A DNA stretch of 64,000 nt, from the NCBI GenBank assembly GCA_963708235.1, contig OY970200.1, positions 2,790,001 to 2,854,000 of the forward strand, given 5' to 3'. Made by a program: the position numbers and the translations under genes. A model generated the notes under the pieces. That model made no database searches. It worked only from the letters and a program-made list of their open reading frames with translations, and was not told the DNA's origin. This DNA comes from G963708235 sp963708235 (GTDB lineage: Bacteria > Actinomycetota > Acidimicrobiia > Spongiisociales > UBA5794). The stretch's first letter is position 1, and each line of letters begins with the position of its first letter. Below are positions 27,177-35,325 of the stretch, one piece after another.

Positions 27177-29039
27177 TCAGTGTTCCTCTCTCGTCACCGG
27201 TTCGAGGGACCACCCGAAGAAGCCCCACAGTGCGGTCAGACCGCCGACAGCCACGGCGATCCAGCCGAGCGAGAGGTAGACGAGCCCGTATCCCAGAATG
27301 ACGAGACCGAGTGAGGCGAGCGCCGGGTAGTACGACGGTGAGGGCATGTGAATGCTCGCCGGGTCGATCTCGGGCTGGCTGAGGTCGACATCGGTCCGGG
27401 CCAACAGGTGACCTTCCTCGTCCTCGGTGTACTTGCGATGCCAGAAGTCATCCAGGTGCTCGACATGGGGCACCACGTCGAAGTTGTGCTCCGGCGGAGG
27501 TGACGAGATGGTCCACTCGAGGGTGCGGCCGTCCCAGGGGTCGTTACCGGCGATGACGCCACGCTTGCGGCTCCTGAGGATGTTGTAGAGGAACACCAAC
27601 ATCGAGATCCCGATCATGAAGGCGCCGATCGTCGACACCATGTTCCACAGATCCCACCCGAGCCCGTCGTCGTAGCGGTAGGTGCGGCGGGGCATCCCGT
27701 TGAGCCCGAGGATGTGCTGGGGGCCGAAGGTGAGGTTGAACCCGAGCAGCATCAACCAGAAGTGGATCTTCCCCAGCCGCTCGTCGAGCATCCGCCCGGT
27801 CCACTTTCCGAACCAGTAGTAGACCCCGGCGACGTAGCCGAACACGGCGCCACCGAACAGGACGTAGTGGAAGTGGGCCACGACGTAGTAGGTGTCGTGC
27901 TGCTGGGTGTCGGCGGGCACGATGGCGTGGGTCACCCCGGAGAGACCGCCGATGACGAACATGGCGATGAAGCCGATCGAGAACAGCATCGGGGTGGCCA
28001 TCCGCAGCTTCCCACCCCAGGTGGTCCCGATCCAGTTGAAGATCTTCACCCCGGTGGGGATGGCGATGATCATGGTGGCGATCCCGAATCCAGCCTCGGC
28101 GACCGGTCCCATCCCCGAGGTGAACATGTGGTGGGACCACACCCCGAACCCGATGAACCCGATGGCGGCCCCCGAGAACACGATGAACTCGTAGCCGAAC
28201 AGGGGCTTCCGGCTGAACACCGGCAGGATCTCGGAGACGATCCCCATCGCCGGCAGGATCAGCACATAGACCTCGGGGTGACCGAAGATCCAGAAGAGGT
28301 GCTGCCACAGCAACGGATCACCCCCGGCTGCGGCCTGATAGAACAACCCGCCGAAGTTGCGGTCGATGAAGAGCTGGAAGAGGCCGATGCCGACCGAGGG
28401 GAGCGAGAAGATGAGGAGGAAGGCCACCACCAGCGCCATCCAGGCGAACACCGGCATCCGCAGCATCGTCATCCCGGGTGCTCGCATGGTGAACACCGTG
28501 GCGATGAAGTTGGCGGAGGCGGCGATCGATGACACGCCGAGAAGCTGGAGACCGATCGACCAGTAGTCCATCCTCACCACTTCTGGGAGCTGCGTCGCCA
28601 ACGGCGAGTAGCCGACCCAGGCGCCGTCGGGTGCCCCACCGACCACGAACGACGAGTAGATCATCAGCCCGGCGAAGAGGAAGAGCCAGTAGCTGAAGGC
28701 GTTGAGCCGTGGGAACGCCACATCCCGGGCCCCGAGCAGGATGGGGAGGAAGTAGTTGGTGAAGGCGGCGGCGATCGGCATGATCACCAGGAACACCATG
28801 GTGAGTCCGTGCATGGTGAAGAGCTGGTTGTAGGCCTCGGCGCTGAGCACCTCGGCGTTGGGTCGGGCGAGCTGGGCCCGGATCAGCAGCGCCTCGAATC
28901 CGGCGATGAAGAAGAAGGCGAACGCCGTCACCCCGTAGAGCAGCCCGATCCGTTTGTGGTCGACGGTGGTGATCCAGCTCCAGATACCGGTTCGCTCCGG
29001 TGTGGGGGTCAGCAGATGCTCGTCAGCGGTCACCGCCAT
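27177..29039 (-). CDS. ctaD: Cytochrome c oxidase subunit I
   Basis: 620 residues with twelve or more helices. It is the catalytic subunit of the aa3-type terminal oxidase, which reduces O2 at the heme a3-CuB centre and pumps protons. The FWIFGHPEVYVLILP segment holds the CuB His and cross-linked Tyr, WSHHMFTSGMG the CuB His pair, and HDTYYVVAHFHYVLFGG the heme a and a3 histidines. A C-terminal extension with one or two extra helices is usual for actinobacteria. Located between ctaC and ctaE in the same direction. Confidence 0.95.
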   Translation of the reverse strand: MAVTADEHLLTPTPERTGIWSWITTVDHKRIGLLYGVTAFAFFFIAGFEALLIRAQLARPNAEVLSAEAYNQLFTMHGLTMVFLVIMPIAAAFTNYFLPILLGARDVAFPRLNAFSYWLFLFAGLMIYSSFVVGGAPDGAWVGYSPLATQLPEVVRMDYWSIGLQLLGVSSIAASANFIATVFTMRAPGMTMLRMPVFAWMALVVAFLLIFSLPSVGIGLFQLFIDRNFGGLFYQAAAGGDPLLWQHLFWIFGHPEVYVLILPAMGIVSEILPVFSRKPLFGYEFIVFSGAAIGFIGFGVWSHHMFTSGMGPVAEAGFGIATMIIAIPTGVKIFNWIGTTWGGKLRMATPMLFSIGFIAMFVIGGLSGVTHAIVPADTQQHDTYYVVAHFHYVLFGGAVFGYVAGVYYWFGKWTGRMLDERLGKIHFWLMLLGFNLTFGPQHILGLNGMPRRTYRYDDGLGWDLWNMVSTIGAFMIGISMLVFLYNILRSRKRGVIAGNDPWDGRTLEWTISSPPPEHNFDVVPHVEHLDDFWHRKYTEDEEGHLLARTDVDLSQPEIDPASIHMPSPSYYPALASLGLVILGYGLVYLSLGWIAVAVGGLTALWGFFGWSLEPVTREEH

Positions 29040-29106
29040 CAGGCTGCCACTCCTTGGTCTCGGGTGTGTGGCTTGGTCTCGAATGCATGGCGCACGGTCC
29101 GGGTCA

Positions 29107-30315
29107 TCACTGCCAGCCCTCGAGCAGCGTCACCAGGGTGTCGATCTCGTCGGTCGAGAGCCCGAAGTCGGGCATCCCGAGGATGCGGCGCTCCGGGATG
29201 TCGTTGCGGTCGGGGTCCATCGGTTTGAGCGCCGGCGGGTTGTCGATCCAGGCGGCGAGATGCTCTGGAGTGTTGTCGAACGCGGCACCCCCGAAGGTGG
29301 TTCGGCTCCCGAAGTGGGTGAGGTTGGGTGCCAGCGATGACCGGAAGGTCACGTCATCGACCACGATGGTGTCCTGGATTCCGACGGTCTCGACCGTACC
29401 GTCCGGCTGGCGCACCATGGCCTGGTGACATGCGGTGCACACCGAGTTGAAGGTGGCGAAGCCGTCGGCGGCGGGACCCTCGGCGACGACCTCGGCGGGT
29501 TCGAGCTGCGCCTCCGTCCAGGCCTGGAACTCGGGTTCCTCGTGGACGAAGACCCGGAGTCGCATGTCGGCGTGGGCAAGCCCGCAGAACTCGGCACACT
29601 GCCCGGGGATGACCCCTTCGCCGAGCCCGTAGTCGATGCCGGGAACGTCTTCGTCGGCGTGCAGCGTGAGCGTGGTGAGCCGGCCCGGAACCACGTCCCG
29701 CTTCCCGTTGAGCGGGGGGACCCAGAAGCTGTGGATGACATCGACCGAGGTCATGACGAGGTTGACGGGCCGCCCGGCGGGGATGTGGAGCTCGTTGGCG
29801 GTGATCAGCGTCACCCCGTCGTCGTCGACGATGTCGGGATACTCGAACTCCCACCACCACTGGTGACCCACCACCTTGACGTTGAGCACGTCGGGCCCGG
29901 TGGCCGGGGTGCGGACGCTGAAGATCCCCTGCACGGTGGGGACGGCCAGCACGGCGAGCAGGACGGCGGGAAGGATGGTCCAGAGGATCTCGAGCCGGGT
30001 GTTGCCGTGGACCTGCTTGGGCTGGCGGTCGTCGTTCTTGCGCTCACGGAACCGGAAGACACTGAAGAGAAGCGCCGCCTGGACCAGCACGAAGACGATG
30101 GTGGCGAGAACGAAGACCAGCTTCCACAGATCGTCGATCTCCCGGGCGATCGGGCCCTGCGGATCGAGGCTGGTCTGTGGACCCGTTCCCGAACAGGCGG
30201 AGAGCACGGTCATCGCAGCCAGGAGAGCTGCGGGACGCAGCGACTTCCGGGGCCGGCGCCGTCCTTCGGAGCCTGATCCTGCTGATTGCGGTGTCACGTT
30301 GCGGACGGCTCCCAC
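29107..30315 (-). CDS. ctaC: Cytochrome c oxidase subunit II with fused cytochrome c domain
   Basis: 402 residues, GTG start. A lipoprotein-type signal ends at LSACSG (cleavage before Cys about 41), then two transmembrane helices (about 62-90 and 107-130). The CuA domain has VVGHQWWWEFEYPD and the copper motif CAEFCGLAHADM. The C-terminal domain has one c-type heme site, VCTACH, with a distal Met likely in RILGMPDFG. This is a caa3-like arrangement in which the oxidase carries its own cytochrome c electron entry point. Confidence 0.93.
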   Translation of the reverse strand: MGAVRNVTPQSAGSGSEGRRRPRKSLRPAALLAAMTVLSACSGTGPQTSLDPQGPIAREIDDLWKLVFVLATIVFVLVQAALLFSVFRFRERKNDDRQPKQVHGNTRLEILWTILPAVLLAVLAVPTVQGIFSVRTPATGPDVLNVKVVGHQWWWEFEYPDIVDDDGVTLITANELHIPAGRPVNLVMTSVDVIHSFWVPPLNGKRDVVPGRLTTLTLHADEDVPGIDYGLGEGVIPGQCAEFCGLAHADMRLRVFVHEEPEFQAWTEAQLEPAEVVAEGPAADGFATFNSVCTACHQAMVRQPDGTVETVGIQDTIVVDDVTFRSSLAPNLTHFGSRTTFGGAAFDNTPEHLAAWIDNPPALKPMDPDRNDIPERRILGMPDFGLSTDEIDTLVTLLEGWQ

Positions 30316-30400
30316 GCCTCGACGAACCTACTGGATGACGCCACGGCAATCGTACCGAGCCATCGATGCTGAGCGAAATCACCCGCTGATTCCACGCCGA

Positions 30401-31240
30401 TCACCCCAGGGCAGCATCGATCTCGGATGGATCCATGACTCCTTCGAACCGTCCGGCGATCTTGCCGTCCTCATCGATCAGGAAAACCCACGGTTCGGAG
30501 GGCAGGGCATACCAGTCGCCGGTGGCCGCCGGGGCGAGGAAGGCGGCACTGGGCTGGAACTCGGGATTCTTGAGATCGGTGTAGACCTCGATGTGGATGA
30601 AGTTGGCGTCCGGATGGTTGGGGGCGACCTCCTTGACATGGTCGAGGAGGGGGCCACACGACGCCGTCTGGCAGTACGCCGGGGTGCTGAACACCAGCAC
30701 GGTCTGACGACCCGATGCGAGCGCCTCCTCGATGGTCATCTCGTAGAAGGCAGGGTTGGGATCCGGGTCCGTCGTCAGCTCGTCGAGCGGATAGTCGTCG
30801 AGCGTCGGTGTGGGCGCCGCCAGGGCGTCTTCCCCGAGCGCCGGTGCCGCCGTGTCCTCCCGCACCTCGAACGGCACCGTCTCCAGCGGATCACCGCCCT
30901 TGGGGGTGACCGTCACCTCCCACAGACCGACGGTGTCGAAGTCGAAGCTGGCCCGGTAGAGCCCGATCCCGTCCGGAACGATCCAGGTCCATTCGCCGGT
31001 GGCTTCCTGGCGTGCGTCCCGATCGGCCTCGGGTGCGACTGAGATCGTCACCTCGTCGTCCGGCGACCCGAGGCGATTGTTGAGATCGTCGCTGAGACCG
31101 ACCAGCAACCGCTCCTGTCCGAGCCCGATATCGCTCGACGCCACGATGGTGACGGCGTCGGAAGGGATGGCGGACTCTTCGCCGCCACATGCGGCTAGCA
31201 GCAGACCGGCGACGAACAAGAGGGCAAGAAGTCGTTTCAT
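30401..31240 (-). CDS. Lipoprotein with C-terminal thioredoxin-like domain
   Basis: 279 residues. The signal peptide ends in a lipobox (LLLAACGG, Cys about 18). Residues about 30-135 are a beta-rich domain of unknown type; about 170-279 is a thioredoxin-like fold with VLVFSTPAYCQTASCGPLL, PNHPDANFIHIEVY and PWVFLIDEDGKIAGRFEG. The motif is C-x4-C, unlike the CxxC of thioredoxins or CxxxC of Sco proteins. It is encoded 85 bp before ctaC, so a copper-delivery or thiol role for the CuA site is plausible but inferred from position. Confidence 0.72.
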   Translation of the reverse strand: MKRLLALLFVAGLLLAACGGEESAIPSDAVTIVASSDIGLGQERLLVGLSDDLNNRLGSPDDEVTISVAPEADRDARQEATGEWTWIVPDGIGLYRASFDFDTVGLWEVTVTPKGGDPLETVPFEVREDTAAPALGEDALAAPTPTLDDYPLDELTTDPDPNPAFYEMTIEEALASGRQTVLVFSTPAYCQTASCGPLLDHVKEVAPNHPDANFIHIEVYTDLKNPEFQPSAAFLAPAATGDWYALPSEPWVFLIDEDGKIAGRFEGVMDPSEIDAALG

Positions 31241-31682
31241 GGGCAGGAATCTAGTGGTGTGTCGCCCGATTGATGTCGCGGTGTCGCCGAGTCATCGGCG
31301 TTTCTGGGTCCCCGACATCGTCGTCCCGCCTCGTCGCCGGCACCGACCGATCGGTTGTCCCCTGCGGGGCCCGTCGTGGTTTGGGTCACCCCCTCATGGG
31401 TAGTTGATAGGGATCGGTGTCAAGTGGTGGATCGTTTCCGGATCCTCCGGGCCCGGAATCGAGCTTGGCGGGGACCAACCAGGAGGTCTCCCGCCTTCAG
31501 GGGTCGGTGGTCTGGGGACGAGGCCACCGGCCCCGCCGCGTCAAGCATGTCCTGGATGGTCGGCCTGTCGCCTCGTGCGCCCGCATGGCGGCAAGTAATG
31601 GAGATCGGCCAGACCCGGATTCGGCCGGCGTCAGAACCGGTACCCGGAACCGCGTACCCGGCGAGCCCCGGTGGGTGCCGGT
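31241..31682. other. 442-bp gap without a supportable gene
   Basis: Reading frames on both strands here have no recognisable similarity and unusual composition, so I see no gene. The segment next to 31240 must hold the promoter of the lipoprotein and oxidase genes if they are co-transcribed. A TTGACA occurs on the minus strand near 31420, but I find no convincing -10 at the right spacing. Confidence 0.4.
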
Positions 31683-32579
31683 TCAGGCGTCGGGCAACGA
31701 GGTGGTGACGCTGTCCAGCCCACCTTCGGGCAGATTCTCGAAGCCGGGGAGGTTCGGATCGGTCTCGGTGGACTCGATGGTGTCGAGGATGTCGCTCAAC
31801 ACATCGAAGAACGCCGGAACGGCCCAGGCGAGTACCCGCAGAAAGATCAGCATCACCAGGATGGTGAGCACCGTCCGGGCCCAGAACAGGTAACGCTTGT
31901 CGGGGTCGAACAGGATGCGGAGGGCGCGGTTCCACCCGGCGAACAGGCCCTCGTCTCCGGGGTCGGTCATGACCCGACCCGGGGTCACCGTCGGGGTCAC
32001 CGCAGCAGTCGGGCGGGGCGGCATCGCACCCGCAGCGGTGGCGGACCCACGGGCGGCTGCACCGGTCTGGGCTGCACCCGTCTGGGCTGCACCCGTCTGG
32101 GCCCCACCCGTCTGGACGGGGGCACCGGCACCGGTTTCGACCGGCCGACGGGCTTCGGGGGACACAAGGGGCGGCTGCTCGGGAACGTACGAGGGAGGCG
32201 GCGCCGGGACGATCGGAACCGCCTCGGTGGGCTGGTCCACCATCTGCCGACCGCCCGTATCGGGATCGTCGGGCTCGGCAGCGGCGGTATCCCCGGAATC
32301 GGAGAAGACCGGGAACGTCACCGCCGGGGGCTCCGAAGATCGGGGCGGGGGAGAACTCGTTCGTCCGGCACGAAGCGTCTCCCGCAGCGGAGCACCGGGG
32401 AGATCGAGTTCGCCGGCGATACGGCCCACCGTTGCGTCATCGGGCACCTCGTCACCACGTTCCCAGGCGCGCACCTGCGCCGCCGTGGTCCCGATCCGAT
32501 TGGCGAACTGACCCAGCGAGTAGCCGAGCTCGAGCCGACGCTCATTGATGATGGTCCCGAATTGGCGGCCGTCGGCCAT
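31683..32579 (-). CDS. XRE-type HTH protein with C-terminal membrane anchor
   Basis: 298 residues. The N-terminal Cro/CI-type helix-turn-helix (about 5-65) reads INERRLELGYSLGQFANRIG and TAAQVRAWERGDEVPDD. A long Pro/Ala-rich linker contains QTGAA repeats (about 165-180). One transmembrane helix (about 238-260, LTILVMLIFLRVLAWAVPAF) is followed by an acidic tail. The order resembles RodZ (HTH inside, linker, membrane helix), but here the long linker precedes the helix and so lies in the cytosol. Function unknown; a membrane-tethered DNA-binding or cytoskeletal adaptor is possible. The ATG at 32579 places the HTH at the usual distance from the start. Confidence 0.7.
   Translation of the reverse strand: MADGRQFGTIINERRLELGYSLGQFANRIGTTAAQVRAWERGDEVPDDATVGRIAGELDLPGAPLRETLRAGRTSSPPPRSSEPPAVTFPVFSDSGDTAAAEPDDPDTGGRQMVDQPTEAVPIVPAPPPSYVPEQPPLVSPEARRPVETGAGAPVQTGGAQTGAAQTGAAQTGAAARGSATAAGAMPPRPTAAVTPTVTPGRVMTDPGDEGLFAGWNRALRILFDPDKRYLFWARTVLTILVMLIFLRVLAWAVPAFFDVLSDILDTIESTETDPNLPGFENLPEGGLDSVTTSLPDA
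32065..32115. repeat. 15-bp tandem repeat inside the XRE-TM gene
   Basis: Three copies of GTCTGGGCTGCACCC (the third with CCCC for CTGC) plus a partial fourth, in frame, encoding the QTGAA-type repeats. Being a multiple of three, copy-number change would keep the reading frame and alter only linker length. Confidence 0.85.
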
Positions 32580-32692
32580 GAAACTCCCAAGATGGACCGG
32601 TGCAGGATATCCCATCCCCCGCCGTGCACCTGCCTCATCACCGAAGACGGAGGCGAGCCCCGCCTGATCGGCTCACCTACCGGTGCCCGGAG

Positions 32693-32787
32693 TGGCGGAG
32701 GTGGACGGGAATCGAACCCGCCAGGGAGCTTGCGCCCCCTCAACGGTTTTGAAGACCGCGGGACCCACCAGGCGTCCGGACACCTCC
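32693..32787 (-). tRNA. selC: tRNA-Sec (anticodon UCA)
   Basis: 95 nt including an encoded CCA. The acceptor stem pairs GGAGGTG (32787-32781) with CACCTCC (32703-32697), followed by G and CCA. The anticodon stem-loop is GCGGT-CTTCAAA-ACCGT, placing TCA at the anticodon. A long variable arm (GGGGGC-GCAA-GCTCCC) and the T loop TTCGATT follow. UCA plus an extended variable arm identifies selenocysteine tRNA, which decodes UGA with SelB. No selA, selB, selD or clear selenoprotein gene is in the window. Confidence 0.93.
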
Positions 32788-32923
32788 ATGGGCGAGGGTA
32801 CCGTCCGACCAGGGCGGCGCCGACACCGACCGCGGCGACCAGCCTTGGACACGTTCGACGGGGTGTTCTTGGGAGAGGAACGGCGAACAGGTAACTTGGA
32901 GGCAGATCGCAAGAGGGAAAGTG

Positions 32924-33244
32924 ATGGCTGATACCAAGCTCATGGTCTGGATCGACCAGGATCTCTGTACCGGTGACGGGATCTGCGAGGAGATCGCACC
33001 GGACGTCTTTGTCGGGCGTGATGACGGATTGTGGGTCGTGAAGGAAGAGGCGTCGCACTTCGGCAAGACCATCGTGTTCGACAATGTCGAAGGCGACGGA
33101 CACGGACCCGAGGGCTCCCGCGGTGTCGCCCGAGTTCCCGACAACCAGATCGACGATGTGGTCGAGGCCGCCACCGAGTGTCCTGGCGAGTGCATCATGA
33201 TCGAGCCGTTCGACGCCGCCATCATGTCGGCCCGCGGCGCCTGA
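32924..33244 (+). CDS. Ferredoxin, single-cluster type
   Basis: 106 residues. Cluster ligands are in DQDLCTGDGICEEIAPDVF near the N-terminus and TECPGECIMIEP near the C-terminus. The pattern C-x5-C ... C-x3-C has Gly in place of the usual second Cys of a CxxCxxC motif, as in [3Fe-4S] ferredoxins that feed cytochrome P450s. An internal insertion of about 35 residues (FGKTIVFDNVEGDGHGPEG) lengthens it relative to the usual 65 residues. The ATG at 32924 was chosen over the GTG just before it. Confidence 0.82.
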   Translation: MADTKLMVWIDQDLCTGDGICEEIAPDVFVGRDDGLWVVKEEASHFGKTIVFDNVEGDGHGPEGSRGVARVPDNQIDDVVEAATECPGECIMIEPFDAAIMSARGA

Positions 33245-33391
33245 CCCACCTGTCGGTCTTTGCCGGGATTCTGCGGCTACCCCCCGTCGTCGGGCGGGTG
33301 GCCGTTGATGCCGATGGCCTTGTCACCCGTGCCCGACGGCCGAACTCAGGCACGGGAGGGTGAGGCCCGCCGTCCGATTGGCGTTCGGGCG

Positions 33392-33826
33392 CTACGAAGT
33401 GATGTATTGCTCGAGTTGTTCGATGAGGAACTTCTGCTCGTGGATCACCGTCTTCACCACGTCGCCGATTGAGATCACCCCGATCACCGTCTGGCCGTCG
33501 GCCAGCACCGGGAGATGGCGAATGCGGCGCTCGGTCATCAGCGCCATGCATTCACCGACCGAATTGTCCGGGGTCACCGTGTGAACCTCGCCGGTCATGA
33601 TCTCGGCCACGGTGGTGTGCTTGGAGTCGCGCTCGAACAGGATGACCTTGCGTGCGTAGTCGCGTTCCGACATCACGCCGACGAGACGGTCGTCGTCGAT
33701 GACGAGCAACGCTCCGATCCCCTTGTCGGCCATCAGTTCCAGTGCCTCGTAGACGGTGGCGCCGGACGGCACCGCCCACACGTCATCGCCCTTGTTGGCG
33801 AGCAGCTGGGACACGGTGGTGCGCAT
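33392..33826 (-). CDS. CBS-domain pair protein
   Basis: 144 residues made of two CBS motifs (about 8-60 and 75-130): GIGALLVIDDDRLVGVMSERD and RRIRHLPVLADGQTVIGVI. The N-terminal MRTTVSQLLANKGDDVWAV is typical of the standalone actinobacterial and proteobacterial CBS proteins that sense adenine nucleotides. Single gene, convergent with the ferredoxin. A second such protein is at 13806-14177. Confidence 0.88.
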   Translation of the reverse strand: MRTTVSQLLANKGDDVWAVPSGATVYEALELMADKGIGALLVIDDDRLVGVMSERDYARKVILFERDSKHTTVAEIMTGEVHTVTPDNSVGECMALMTERRIRHLPVLADGQTVIGVISIGDVVKTVIHEQKFLIEQLEQYITS

Positions 33827-33946
33827 GCATCTCCTTTGTCGGTCCTTGTAACGGACGCTACCAACCCGTCACCGGAACTGTGAGGCATTCGGACGGGAAT
33901 CAGCGGTGACGGGTCGCCAGTGACCCAGTTCTGCTTTCATGGCGAC

Positions 33947-35269
33947 ATGACCGAACCCCGCGGCGCCGGACGCCAGCGCCCCCGCCTCACCGCCACCGTC
34001 ACCGATCTCGAGGTGGTGATCCAGCGCGCCTATCTGGTGGGTGTGGTGCTGGGCAAAGGTGACGTCCAGGAAGCCGAGACCAGCCTCGCCGAGCTGGAAC
34101 TCCTCACCGACACCGCCGGGTCCGACCCGGTGGAGGCGGTGCTGGTGCGTCGCGACAAACCCGACGCCGCCACCTTCGTCGGTCACGGCAAGGTGGCCCA
34201 ACTCGCCGCCGAGACCAAGGCGATGGACATCGACGTGGTGATCTTCGACAACGAGCTGAGCCCGGCGCAGCAACGCAACCTGAGCAAGCTGTTCGAGGTC
34301 GACGTGGTCGATCGTGTCGCCGTGATCCTCGACATCTTCGCCCAGCATGCATCGAGTCGCGAGGGGATGTTGCAGGTCGAGCTCGCCCAACTCCGCTACC
34401 GGCTCCCCCGGCTGCGGGGCAAGGGCACCCAGCTTTCCCGGCTCGGCGGTGGAACCGGAACCCGGTTCGGTGGCGGTGAGACCAAGCTGGAGACCGACCG
34501 TCGTCGGATCCTCGAGCGGGTCACCAAGCTCGAGCGCGAGCTCAAGCACCTGGAGCGCTCCCGTTCCACCCGCACCAAGGCACGCAAGCGGGCCGAGCTG
34601 CCCCACGCCGCCCTTGTCGGGTACACCAATGCCGGCAAGTCGACCCTGTTCAACCGGCTGACCGACGCCGGGGTCCTGGTCGAGGATCGGCTGTTCGCCA
34701 CCGTCGATTCGACCATTCGCCGCACCGATCTTCCCAGCGGACGCCCGATGTTGGTGTCGGACACCGTCGGGTTCGTCCGGCATCTCCCCCACCAGCTCGT
34801 CGAGGCGTTCCGCTCCACGCTCGAGGAGGTGGCGGAAGCCGATCTGCTGCTCCATGTCATCGATGGTGCCGACGCCGACCCGGACCGCCAGATCCAGGCG
34901 GTCCGTGAGGTGTTGCAGGAGATCGGCGCCGGGACCGTCGACGAGTTGATCGTGATCAACAAGGCGGACATCGCCGAGACCGCCACCATCGACCGGTTGC
35001 TGGCGGTCCACCCCGACGCCGTGGTGGTGTCTGCGGTCACCGGAGCCGGTATCGACGAGCTGTTGACCGAAGCCGGTCTGCGGCTCGAAGGGGTCACCGT
35101 CGATGTCGAACTGGTCATTCCCTACGACCGTGGCGAGGTGGTCTCCACCCTGCACGATGTGGCCGAGATCCTGAGTGAGAACCACGGGGCCGACGGCACC
35201 CACCTCGAGGTCCGTCTGGAGAAGCGTCATCTCGAACGGTTCGCCGAGTTCACCCAACCGGTGGTCTGA
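33947..35269 (+). CDS. hflX: GTPase HflX
   Basis: 440 residues. HflX binds the 50S subunit or stalled 70S ribosomes and rescues or splits them under stress. The N-terminal domain has VGHGKVAQLAAETKAMDID and ELSPAQQRNLSKLF. The middle has the glycine-rich RLGGGTGTRFGGGETKLE and a basic coiled coil. The G domain has VGYTNAGKSTLFNRL (G1), DTVGFVRHLPH (G3) and VINKADIAE (G4). A GTG at 33920 would add 9 residues; neither start has a clear ribosome site. Confidence 0.93.
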   Translation: MTEPRGAGRQRPRLTATVTDLEVVIQRAYLVGVVLGKGDVQEAETSLAELELLTDTAGSDPVEAVLVRRDKPDAATFVGHGKVAQLAAETKAMDIDVVIFDNELSPAQQRNLSKLFEVDVVDRVAVILDIFAQHASSREGMLQVELAQLRYRLPRLRGKGTQLSRLGGGTGTRFGGGETKLETDRRRILERVTKLERELKHLERSRSTRTKARKRAELPHAALVGYTNAGKSTLFNRLTDAGVLVEDRLFATVDSTIRRTDLPSGRPMLVSDTVGFVRHLPHQLVEAFRSTLEEVAEADLLLHVIDGADADPDRQIQAVREVLQEIGAGTVDELIVINKADIAETATIDRLLAVHPDAVVVSAVTGAGIDELLTEAGLRLEGVTVDVELVIPYDRGEVVSTLHDVAEILSENHGADGTHLEVRLEKRHLERFAEFTQPVV

Positions 35270-35325
35270 GCCGCCCCCTGCCCCACCTTCGATCGACGTC
35301 CGGCCGTCCTGCGGCCGACCGTTGA

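Noticed and set aside
31420..31935. Minus-strand frame of 171 codons in the gap upstream of the oxidase operon
   Set aside because: It runs antiparallel and out of phase with the XRE-TM gene end, has shadow composition and no ribosome site.
32924..33244. Selenoprotein candidate near tRNA-Sec
   Set aside because: The ferredoxin and other nearby genes have no in-frame UGA extending into conserved sequence; no selenoprotein was found in the window.
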